This document shows positions 26,483 through 34,422 of a stretch of DNA of 64,000 nucleotides, piece by piece. The position numbers and the translations under genes were made by a program. Origin of the DNA: Bacteroidia bacterium (GTDB lineage: Bacteria > Bacteroidota > Bacteroidia > Flavobacteriales > Flavobacteriaceae); contig JAUIAY010000001.1 of assembly GCA_030425285.1 (NCBI GenBank), positions 420,963-484,962 on the forward strand, read 5' to 3'. The notes beneath the pieces are model-generated. The model made no database searches, was not told where the DNA came from, and saw only the letters and a list, made by a program, of their open reading frames with translations. Within the stretch, counting starts at the first letter, position 1. Each line of letters opens with the position of its first letter.

Positions 26483-27022
26483 ATGGCTGTTATTGATATT
26501 GTTTTAGGAGCGTTGTTGCTTTTTGGACTTGTAAGAGGGCTTTTTAAAGGGCTTTTTGTTGAAGTTGCTTCACTTGTAGCTTTGGTTGCTGGTGTTTATG
26601 GCGCCATTCATTTTAGTGATTATGCTGCTTCTTTTTTTGAAGATAGTGTAGATTGGGATGAAAAATATGTAAACATTTTTGCCTTTGCCATTACGTTTAT
26701 AGTTATTGTTTTGGCAATTGCTTTAGCAGGAAAAGCCTTAACTAAACTAGCTGATTTTGCTGCTTTGGGAATTTTAAACAAACTTTTAGGCGCTGTATTT
26801 GGTGCACTTAAAATTGGGCTAATATTAAGCATATTGCTTATTGTTTTTGACAATATGAACAACACCATTCCGTTTGCAGATGAAGAAGATTTAGAAACGT
26901 CTATTCTATACAAACCTGTAAAATCTTTAGCTCCTATGTTGTTTCCAAGTATTTTAAACAAAGGAAAAGACGTTGATGAAGAAGCTGTCCCTGAAGACAC
27001 TCAAGAACAAAGCGACACTTAA
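26483..27022 (+). CDS. CvpA-family membrane protein
   Basis: A 179-residue inner-membrane protein of the colicin V production family. Four hydrophobic segments: VIDIVLGALLLFGLVRG, VEVASLVALVAGVYGAIHF, YVNIFAFAITFIVIVLAIALAG and LGAVFGALKIGLILSILLIVF. The family motif RGLFKGLFVE lies in the first loop. The C-terminal tail is acidic. The start is taken as ATG 26483 because the longer TTG start overlaps the promoter. Its stop overlaps the convergent reductase gene by four bases. The cellular role of the family is poorly defined. Confidence 0.88.
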   Translation: MAVIDIVLGALLLFGLVRGLFKGLFVEVASLVALVAGVYGAIHFSDYAASFFEDSVDWDEKYVNIFAFAITFIVIVLAIALAGKALTKLADFAALGILNKLLGAVFGALKIGLILSILLIVFDNMNNTIPFADEEDLETSILYKPVKSLAPMLFPSILNKGKDVDEEAVPEDTQEQSDT

Positions 27023-29202
27023 TAGCAGTCGCTTTTTATTTGTTGGTTGTTTTGATAATAGCTCAACGGTTTGTTATTGTAAGTCGTAACAATATCTTCT
27101 AAAACACTTATTACACCTTTGTGCATGGCTAGCGAACCACAAATCATAATCACACCATTATTGTAAAGCGTTTCTGCAATAAATTTTGCGTCATTATGTA
27201 ATTTGTCCTGAACATATTGTCTCATTCCTTCCCTAGATAAAGCTAACTTAAAATTACTTAATCTTTTTTCATAAATAAGGTCATCTATTTGCGTTTTATA
27301 CATATTAAATGATTCCGTTGTTCGCAGTCCAAAATATAAATGGGTTTCTGTTTTTTTGTTCTGCTGAAGCATTCCAAGAAATGGTGCAATTCCAGTTCCG
27401 TTTGCAATCATAATCACACGTTTTGCTTTTTTAGGAAAATGAAATGCTGAATTTTTCACCAAACGCGCTTTTAGTTTTGAGCCTATTTCAGCGTTATGTA
27501 AAAACCCTGAACCTAACCCTTTTTCATGTAACTTCACGCTTAAATGAACACTTCCGTTTACTTTTCCTATAGAATACAAACGCTCTCTATAATCGTTTTT
27601 TGGATAGATAGCCAATAAATCGCCCGAAGTAAATTGATGGTGTTTTTTAGGCTTTAAGGTGATAAAAAACGTGTCATCTGTATTGGTTTCTGTTTTGCTG
27701 ACTACCTTAAATTTTTTAAGCTGTTTGGGTTTGGTCACTAATTGCTCTTGCGGAATATTTACAGTAATTCCTGTAGCGTCGCACCACTGATTGACCCATT
27801 GATTAAATGCTTCAACCGACTTGTCATTGATGGTAAACACAGGAACATCTTGTTGAAATAATTGCTGTAAGGCTTTATCAGCATCAAACGCAAATTGGCA
27901 AAAATCAGGATAAGCTAACGAGCCAAATCCAACTACCGAAAACTGCAAGGTGCTTGCATTGGTTTCCGATTGTAGTTTTTGTAAAAACATATTGGCGTTG
28001 GTTGGTGCATCGCCTTGACCATAAGTCGCAGTCATTATTACCAAATGCTTTGCTTTTGGATACTGCGTGTATGCATTCATTTCGGTAATTACTGCTTTTT
28101 TTCCTGATGCAATAAGTTGTTTGTAAAATACATTGGCATAGTTTATCGTGCTTCCGTTTTCTGAACCCACAAGAATAACAATTTCGGCATCTTGAGGTTT
28201 GAACTTATTTTTCAATCGGCTTTTACGACGTTTTAAAGTCATGGCAAACCCAGAATAGATAAAAAACAGAATGTTCGCCGTTGCAATGGCTAAAATGATA
28301 GACCATAAAATGCTGCCTTTTCCTGTGTGTAAATTCACACTTAAATTAGAAAACAGCGTGACATTAGGTAGTTGTATATCACTTAAAACATCGCCTGTAA
28401 ACTGATTAACAAGCAACTCTTTATTCTTTAATTTTACTGTGAAATAATCTTCTACATCACTAGAAAAAGGGAATTCAATAGCTTTTACTTCAGAAAGCGG
28501 TGTGTTTTTAAACACTTCAAAATCTGATAACGGTTGTTTTGGTGTTTCAGAAAGCGCATCAAAATCTACTTGATGTGACATTTTAGCTTCTGGTAAAACA
28601 TCAAACTTTTCTAACGACAAATACACACCTGTAACCGTAATTATGATGATTGGAATTAAAGACAAACGCCCCAAAACGACGTGCCAATACTGGTTAAAAT
28701 CTTCATTAATTATTTTTGAAAAAAAGCGCTTAAAACCACGTTGTCGCTTTATGATAAGGACAGTTCCAGTAACAGCAATTAAGCACAACAAGAATGAACA
28801 TAAACCTACAAAAAATCGGCCAACACTTTTTAAGAATAACGACCTATGGAAATTGGTTACCCATTGAAAAAAAGGTGATGGTTTTAACTCTTCGCCAAGA
28901 TATTGGGCAGTAACAGGATTAAAATAACCACTTAAATCGTTTCCTTCTTCAGTAAATACAGAGGCAACCACAAAATCATTACCATCAACTTTTATGTCAA
29001 TAATTTCAGGATAAGTCTCTTGAAAAACTGTAAGTGTTTCAGCAAGTGTGATGTTGTCTAAATCAGCAACATGGTACGGTTCTAATTGTTCGGAAATAGG
29101 CTGAAACGCCAGAAGAATTCCGGTTACAGAAGCTAAAACGATAAAAACAAAAGAAGATACAGCCAACGCAAGGTGACTGTATCTCCAAATGGATATGGTC
29201 AT
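27019..29202 (-). CDS. PepSY-TM / flavodoxin / ferredoxin-reductase fusion (membrane NADPH-dependent iron or flavin reductase)
   Basis: A 727-residue redox fusion in the inner membrane. The N-terminal PepSY-TM part has four membrane helices (about 11-33, 129-151, 177-195, 297-321) with histidines placed to bind heme (His10, His119, His174, His292) and a periplasmic PepSY-like loop. A flavodoxin domain follows (about 340-475, VGSENGSTINYAN and TATYGQGDAPTNA). Then comes a sulfite-reductase-type FAD/NADPH module (about 496-690) with the FAD motif RLYSIG and the NADPH motif NGTGIAPFLG. The design suggests electrons pass from NADPH through FMN/FAD and heme to the periplasm. It lies 9 bases after the DUF2271 gene in an iron/heme locus. 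The acceptor is inferred. Confidence 0.9.
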   Translation of the reverse strand: MTISIWRYSHLALAVSSFVFIVLASVTGILLAFQPISEQLEPYHVADLDNITLAETLTVFQETYPEIIDIKVDGNDFVVASVFTEEGNDLSGYFNPVTAQYLGEELKPSPFFQWVTNFHRSLFLKSVGRFFVGLCSFLLCLIAVTGTVLIIKRQRGFKRFFSKIINEDFNQYWHVVLGRLSLIPIIIITVTGVYLSLEKFDVLPEAKMSHQVDFDALSETPKQPLSDFEVFKNTPLSEVKAIEFPFSSDVEDYFTVKLKNKELLVNQFTGDVLSDIQLPNVTLFSNLSVNLHTGKGSILWSIILAIATANILFFIYSGFAMTLKRRKSRLKNKFKPQDAEIVILVGSENGSTINYANVFYKQLIASGKKAVITEMNAYTQYPKAKHLVIMTATYGQGDAPTNANMFLQKLQSETNASTLQFSVVGFGSLAYPDFCQFAFDADKALQQLFQQDVPVFTINDKSVEAFNQWVNQWCDATGITVNIPQEQLVTKPKQLKKFKVVSKTETNTDDTFFITLKPKKHHQFTSGDLLAIYPKNDYRERLYSIGKVNGSVHLSVKLHEKGLGSGFLHNAEIGSKLKARLVKNSAFHFPKKAKRVIMIANGTGIAPFLGMLQQNKKTETHLYFGLRTTESFNMYKTQIDDLIYEKRLSNFKLALSREGMRQYVQDKLHNDAKFIAETLYNNGVIMICGSLAMHKGVISVLEDIVTTYNNKPLSYYQNNQQIKSDCY

Positions 29203-29211
29203 AATTTATTA

Positions 29212-29694
29212 TTAATTCGGCATCATTCTGATATAGCGAATAAAGCCTTTACCTTCGTGCTTTTCTTTGATGTTTTCAGTTGTTAATGGGAATTGTACAT
29301 CATCAACAAAATATTCATCATCTTCAACAGCGGTTTCAAAACGGATGCTGTAACCTGCATCTATTTTAGAATCTTCAATATCTATCACTTCTATAGCGCG
29401 TTCGCCACCAGCAACTGTTGCGCCTGTGATTGCATCAATATTATGACGTTTTTTGCCATAAAATTGCCACCATTCTTCAACCGTATTATACCACTCATCG
29501 TCATCACCTTTTACATACAAGGTTTTTTCATAAGATCCTTCTGGATTGATTAACGAAATCACAATGTAAGCGCCTTCTCCTGTATAATTCGTCATTTGAA
29601 TCATACACTTATACTTGGTAGATTCTGTTAAGGTTGTAAAGGATACTAATCCTAAAACTAAAATGCTTAAAAGGGTTATATGTTTTAATTTCAT
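29212..29694 (-). CDS. DUF2271 periplasmic protein with an ApbE-type flavinylation motif
   Basis: A 160-residue exported protein with an N-terminal signal segment (ITLLSILVLGLVSFTTLT). The DUF2271 body includes KCMIQMTNYTGEGAYIVISL and WWQFYGKKRHNIDAITGATVAGG. DAITGAT (residues 87-93) fits the Dxx[ST]GA[ST] sequence that the ApbE transferase modifies with FMN at the last Thr (here Thr93). DUF2271 proteins are known to accompany PepSY reductases and flavinylation genes. It is directly upstream of the PepSY fusion, so it may be its periplasmic flavin-carrying partner. No apbE gene is seen in the window. Confidence 0.8.
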   Translation of the reverse strand: MKLKHITLLSILVLGLVSFTTLTESTKYKCMIQMTNYTGEGAYIVISLINPEGSYEKTLYVKGDDDEWYNTVEEWWQFYGKKRHNIDAITGATVAGGERAIEVIDIEDSKIDAGYSIRFETAVEDDEYFVDDVQFPLTTENIKEKHEGKGFIRYIRMMPN

Positions 29695-29711
29695 GTGTTA
29701 ATTATTAGTAA

Positions 29712-29770
29712 GTGTCAGGTCGAGCGCAGTCGAGACCTAACTAAAAGTTCTCGACTGCGCTCGAACAGAC
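29712..29770. repeat. Large palindromic dispersed-repeat candidate
   Basis: CGAGCGCAGTCGAGA (29721-29735) and TCTCGACTGCGCTCG (29749-29763) form a perfect 15-base inverted repeat with a 13-base spacer; GTC and GAC flank it outside. It is far more GC-rich than its surroundings and sits between the ankyrin and DUF2271 genes. There is no T-run, so it is more like a dispersed REP-type element than a simple terminator. I recall similar sequences scattered in flavobacterial genomes. Confidence 0.75.
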
Positions 29771-29778
29771 AATAAATT

Positions 29779-31257
29779 TTACTTTAAGAATTTAATTGAA
29801 ACATTGTTCTCTTTTAGCAGCTCATTTTCTGAAGCCAAATCGTATGCTGTTTCATCAAAATCAGTAGTGATGGTTTTATCAGCTCCTTGTTCTAAAAGGA
29901 ATTTTAAAATGTTATCATCTTTTGCAGTCATTGCAGCTAATAACAAAGCTGTATTTCCTTCTTCATTTTTAGCATTGATATCTTGACCAAATTCAGTAGC
30001 CATTTTTAAAAGCTCTAAACTGTTTTTTTCAACAGCTAAATGATACCAAGTGTTTCCATTTCTTTGTTGTGTTTTTAGGTCTAAACCAGCTGCTTTTAAT
30101 ATCTCTAATTTCTTAGGGAAAATTTCTTTGCTTCTATTAGAGTATCCATTTATTGCATAGTAAACCAAATTATTTCCATCAGCATCTACTAATTTCACAT
30201 TAGCTTCTTTTTCTAATAAGAACTTTACTACATCAGTACTATTGCCTTGTACAGCTAGCATTAAAGCTGTTTCTCCTTTTTTATTGGCTTGATCTATATT
30301 TTCAACCTTGTCAAACAGTAGTTCTATAATGCTTAAATCATTTCTAGAAACTGCATTTAAAAATGGTGTGTTGCCATTGTGGTCTTCAGCATTTACACTT
30401 AATCCTTTATCTAAAAAGTATTTGATAACTTCTGTATCCTTTGACCTTGCTGCAAGTACATGTATAGGGGAAATACCTTCGTGGTTTGTAGTGTTTGGTT
30501 TCAATCCTTTTTTTTCTAAAAATTTGTAAACCTCTAAACCATTGGTTTTTCCACGAGTTCCGTATGCTGCAAACACATAAGCTTGGTCATTTCCTTTGAT
30601 ACCTTTATCTAAAAGTTTATTCATTAAATCGATGTTACCAGTTTTAGCAACATAGTTAAAGGCATCATTTCCATTGGCATCAGTACTTTTTAACTCTAGT
30701 CCTTTTGACACAAAAAAGTTAAGTAATTTAAACTCTGAATCATAAGGAGCTGATAGTAATAAAGCATTAGCTCCGTCAGGGTTTAAATCTGTTTTTAGAT
30801 TTGCTCCGTTTGCAATACAAATCTCATACACCTCTGTATTTTGCTGTCCTGTAGAAGCAGCAAAATTTAAAATGGTGTTTCCTTTATCGTCTGTTAAATC
30901 GGTTTTTGCGCCTTGCTTTAAAAGGTACTGCATCAACTCTACATTACCTTTATAAGCAGCCCAAAAAATATACGTTCTACCATCGTGAGTCAATTTGTTG
31001 ACATCATTGCCTTTTTGAGATTGCAGGTAAATAATGGTTTTTAACGGTGTGTTTTGTAAAATTGCATATACCACACCATCAAAATTATTACTATTAGCTT
31101 CAGATGGATTGTTACCTTCTTTAATTTTTTGGTCTATAATTTCTGGAGTTGGTTTAGTATCCCAAAAATCACGGCTTAAGAAAATGTTGTCTTGTGAAAA
31201 TCCTTGAACACTCAACAGAAGTGCTAGCCCAAGAAGTTTTAGTTTAAAATTTTGCAT
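29779..31257 (-). CDS. Secreted ankyrin-repeat protein
   Basis: A 492-residue exported protein with a signal peptide (LKLLGLALLLSVQGFSQ). Most of the rest is a solenoid of about ten to twelve ankyrin repeats, for example DGRTYIFWAAYKGNVELMQYL, KGETALMLAVQGNSTDVVKFL and EGNTALLLAAMTAKDDNILKF. No catalytic domain is seen, so it probably binds a protein in the periplasm. Its start overlaps the end of the DUF6607 gene by 14 bases. With that gene, DUF2271 and the PepSY reductase it forms one minus-strand arm of the iron/heme locus. Confidence 0.88.
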   Translation of the reverse strand: MQNFKLKLLGLALLLSVQGFSQDNIFLSRDFWDTKPTPEIIDQKIKEGNNPSEANSNNFDGVVYAILQNTPLKTIIYLQSQKGNDVNKLTHDGRTYIFWAAYKGNVELMQYLLKQGAKTDLTDDKGNTILNFAASTGQQNTEVYEICIANGANLKTDLNPDGANALLLSAPYDSEFKLLNFFVSKGLELKSTDANGNDAFNYVAKTGNIDLMNKLLDKGIKGNDQAYVFAAYGTRGKTNGLEVYKFLEKKGLKPNTTNHEGISPIHVLAARSKDTEVIKYFLDKGLSVNAEDHNGNTPFLNAVSRNDLSIIELLFDKVENIDQANKKGETALMLAVQGNSTDVVKFLLEKEANVKLVDADGNNLVYYAINGYSNRSKEIFPKKLEILKAAGLDLKTQQRNGNTWYHLAVEKNSLELLKMATEFGQDINAKNEEGNTALLLAAMTAKDDNILKFLLEQGADKTITTDFDETAYDLASENELLKENNVSIKFLK

Positions 31258-32167
31258 CTTGTTTCTTTACAAATGATTCAATTAATGGATTGATTTCTTC
31301 TGCAGTTTTATAGTTGTCTTTGTCAAATAAGTATTTAAACAATACTTTATTATCTACTTTTTCTTCTAGAGATAAATCTTTATTTCTAGCAAAAACTTCA
31401 TCCCATTTAGCACGTACAATAGCCCATTTTTCTTGGTTTTCTTTCCAATAATCCTGCGCAGCCTTGCAACGACTATCGTCTACTTTAACATAGGTGTTAT
31501 AGCCTTTTTCTTGGGCAATAATTACATCCTCTTTACCATCAGCGCGAACAACCTTGTCATTATCTTGCTCATGCAACCAGCCATAATTCGTAATCTCGTG
31601 ACGATTGCGTCTTGTAGTTACATTATAATCGCTACGTTTGGTATATTCTCGTCTTGGTAATGGTGCAGAGGTTTCGTCTTCCCAGTAGCTTTTACCGTCA
31701 ATATGTACCCAAGAAGCAGACCCTTCGTAACGCGGACTGTCATCTACCTGAAATACGCGTTGTGTCCATTGCCCTTTAACCTCATCTTTTGGTAAGGTTA
31801 TAAAGTTCCATTTGTTATCGTGGTCATATTCATATAAACTGGTATTTTCATACTCCCAATCCTGTCTCCAGTGCTTTACAATATGAGGCTCGGCAGGATT
31901 ACCAACAATTAAAAGGTGCTGCATGGATATTTTATCCTTGCTGTCCTCCACCAGTTGTACCCATTCTAAACCTTTATCGTGTTTTATTTTTGAAGGCATG
32001 TAGGTTGAATCTTCTACATACTCAAACGTTTCTGCGAAATTAAAGGTCACATCATAGCAACCACACATATTCTTGATTGCTTTTGAGTCTTGTTTATGAC
32101 CGTTTTGTGCATTTATAGTCATTACAAATGCACAAAATAAAAATGTTGAAAGGGCTAATTGTTTCAT
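31244..32167 (-). CDS. DUF6607-family exported protein
   Basis: A 307-residue protein with a signal peptide ending NAQ (MKQLALSTFLFCAFVMTINAQ). The first part has a CGC motif followed by DVTFNFAETFEY, then a beta-rich core with many Trp and Tyr (LEWVQLVEDS, IVKHWRQDWEYEN, GKSYWEDETSAPLPRREYTKR). I assign it to DUF6607, a Bacteroidota family often found beside TonB receptors and HmuY; this is from memory. The biochemical role is unknown. It is the first gene of the minus arm and diverges from the TonB receptor gene. Confidence 0.8.
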   Translation of the reverse strand: MKQLALSTFLFCAFVMTINAQNGHKQDSKAIKNMCGCYDVTFNFAETFEYVEDSTYMPSKIKHDKGLEWVQLVEDSKDKISMQHLLIVGNPAEPHIVKHWRQDWEYENTSLYEYDHDNKWNFITLPKDEVKGQWTQRVFQVDDSPRYEGSASWVHIDGKSYWEDETSAPLPRREYTKRSDYNVTTRRNRHEITNYGWLHEQDNDKVVRADGKEDVIIAQEKGYNTYVKVDDSRCKAAQDYWKENQEKWAIVRAKWDEVFARNKDLSLEEKVDNKVLFKYLFDKDNYKTAEEINPLIESFVKKQDAKF

Positions 32168-32217
32168 TATTAAAGTTTTGTTTTATTAGTTAACTTTTTT
32201 GATAAAAATTATTATTG

Positions 32218-32285
32218 TTATTTAGACTTATTTAAAATAAGATTATATATTTGCCGCAAATTTAAATAAGAATGAGTCTAAATAA
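32218..32285. promoter_or_regulatory. Divergent control region with candidate Fur-type palindromes
   Basis: Bases 32227-32241 form a perfect palindrome (CTTATTT-A-AAATAAG). TTATTTAGACT (32218-32228) is repeated in inverse as AGTCTAAATAA (32275-32285), overlapping the receptor's start codon. A TATATTTG -7 element is at 32246-32253. Inverted AT-rich repeats of this kind upstream of iron-uptake genes suggest binding of a Fur-like regulator. That is an inference. Confidence 0.45.
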
Positions 32286-34410
32286 AAATAAATTCCTCAT
32301 TTATTTTTTACTTTTTTTAAGCGCTTACACATTCGCTCAAGAAGCTGTGGTTGATTCTACAAGGACAGAAGAATTAAATGAAGTAGTTATTACAGGGCAG
32401 TATAATCCACAGTCAATTAGAAAGTCTGTTCATAATGTCATTGTCATAAAACGTGAACAAATAGACAATCAAGCCGCCAATAATTTAGCAGACTTATTAA
32501 ATTTTAATTTGAATCTAACTGTTGTTGGAAATGCGCAAACAGGACGTTCCAGCGTTGAGTTTTTTGGCTTGGATGCGCAATACTTTAGTGTTATGATAGA
32601 TAATATCCCTTTAGTTAGTGATCAGGGATTAGGCAACAATATTGATTTAACTCAAATTAACCTAGATGATGTTGAACGTATTGAAATAGTAGAAGGAGCT
32701 ATGGGTGTTGAATATGGTGCAAATGCCTTTTCTGGTGTGATTAATATTATCACTAAAAAATCTATTGATACCGATTGGCAAATTCAAGCCATTGTCCAGG
32801 AAGAAACCGTGAGTGACGAATATGCCTGGTTTGATGAAGGCAGGCACATTCTAGGTTTAAATGTATCGCACAATTTTAATGAGAAATGGTTTGCTAGAGT
32901 AGGATTGAACAGAAACCAATTTGCGGGCTTTTTCAATAACAGAAAAGGAAAGGATTACTATCAAAATGATGGTTTACGTGGCTATGAATGGCTTCCTAAA
33001 ACACTTCTATCAACTAGTGCCATGCTTAACTATGAAACCGAAAAATTCAAATTAAACTACAGGCTTGAATACTTTAATGAAAATTTGAATTATTACAATC
33101 CTACGGTACGTCCCAATATAGATATTCAATCTCAAACAAGTAACCCATCGGCCACCGATAGAATATATAAGACAAACCGATTGGTAAATAATATTAACTT
33201 AAATGGACGTCTAAATTCAGATGTGAATTATAATGCCTCCTTTTCCTACCAAAAACAAGAACGCGGACTCAACGAATTTAATTATTTCATTCTAACAGAG
33301 GACAAAACCAATGAGACTGATGAAACCTATCAATCAACAGAAGCTTTATTCTCAAAAGGAACGGTTTCAAACTTAATTAAAAGCGAAAAATTTAATTTCC
33401 AGTTAGGATATGAAGCAATTCACACCGAAGGGTTTGACACACAGGCTACAGGAGCTTACACTGGTGGAAATAAAACTAATAAACTAACAAATTTGGCCTT
33501 GTTTGCATCACCAGAATACAGTTTTTCAGATGCTTTCTCTTTACGTCCTGGTATTCGCTATGAGTATAATTCTAAATATCACTCAAATGTTACCGCAAGC
33601 TTAAGTGCCCGTTACTTAATGAATCATGGGTTTGAGATTCGTGCCAATGTTGGTACAGCTTATAGAACTCCTAACTTTGAAGAGTTATATCTTTATTTTG
33701 TAGACTCCAATCATGATGTACGAGGCAATGAAAACTTAGATCCAGAAAAAGGTTATACAGCATTCCTTAATTTTAAGAAAACAAGCTGGTTTAATAATTC
33801 CTCTTTAGTCAACAACTTAAAATTAAGCTATGTTAACCTTGAAGACAAAATTGAAAATGTTATTGTAAACACCTTACCATTACAATACCAATATATAAAC
33901 ATAGACGAATATAAACTTGTTGGCATTACTTCAGAAAACACCTTTAAAACAGATTCCTGGACATTCTATTTTGGTGGAACAGTACAAGGTCGGGCGCGCA
34001 TAAACAACAATGAAGTAAATGCCGAAGATGGTTTCTTATACTCTTATCAATTAAATACAAATAGTATTTACTACATAAAAAGACTAAGGATGTATGTCAC
34101 CGCTTTGTTCAAGTACCAAGGTGCTTTAGATAGATATGTGGCCACAGGAGATACTGATGCCAATGGGAATACCCTTTTTGGCAAACAAACCATTGATGGC
34201 TATGGTTGGCTGGATGCTTCCATAAAAAAATCATTTTTCAACGAATCACTAACAGCCACTTTAGGGGCACGAAATATTTTAGACATCACCAATGTCGATG
34301 TTAACAGTCAAAGTTCAGGTGGTGCCGTTCACTCATCAGGAAGTCAATCATTGCTTCTTGGTTATGGCCGTTCATATTATTTAAAACTCGTATATAATCT
34401 TAATTTTTAA
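32272..34410 (+). CDS. TonB-dependent receptor (probable heme/iron transporter)
   Basis: A 712-residue outer-membrane transporter. The signal peptide ends AQ (FLLFLSAYTFAQ). The TonB box is EELNEVVITGQYN (about 33-45). The plug follows (about 50-165) with SVEFFGLDAQYFSVMIDNIPL, DDVERIEIVEGAMGVEYGANAFSGVINIITKK. The 22-strand barrel fills the rest, including the YRTPNFEELYLYFVD motif and a final aromatic LVYNLNF. It lacks the CarboxypepD_reg domain common in glycan receptors. The next gene, a HmuY-like lipoprotein, starts 12 bases later, pointing to heme or hemoprotein import. Confidence 0.92.
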   Translation: MSLNKNKFLIYFLLFLSAYTFAQEAVVDSTRTEELNEVVITGQYNPQSIRKSVHNVIVIKREQIDNQAANNLADLLNFNLNLTVVGNAQTGRSSVEFFGLDAQYFSVMIDNIPLVSDQGLGNNIDLTQINLDDVERIEIVEGAMGVEYGANAFSGVINIITKKSIDTDWQIQAIVQEETVSDEYAWFDEGRHILGLNVSHNFNEKWFARVGLNRNQFAGFFNNRKGKDYYQNDGLRGYEWLPKTLLSTSAMLNYETEKFKLNYRLEYFNENLNYYNPTVRPNIDIQSQTSNPSATDRIYKTNRLVNNINLNGRLNSDVNYNASFSYQKQERGLNEFNYFILTEDKTNETDETYQSTEALFSKGTVSNLIKSEKFNFQLGYEAIHTEGFDTQATGAYTGGNKTNKLTNLALFASPEYSFSDAFSLRPGIRYEYNSKYHSNVTASLSARYLMNHGFEIRANVGTAYRTPNFEELYLYFVDSNHDVRGNENLDPEKGYTAFLNFKKTSWFNNSSLVNNLKLSYVNLEDKIENVIVNTLPLQYQYINIDEYKLVGITSENTFKTDSWTFYFGGTVQGRARINNNEVNAEDGFLYSYQLNTNSIYYIKRLRMYVTALFKYQGALDRYVATGDTDANGNTLFGKQTIDGYGWLDASIKKSFFNESLTATLGARNILDITNVDVNSQSSGGAVHSSGSQSLLLGYGRSYYLKLVYNLNF

Positions 34411-34422
34411 AAATCATTTATT

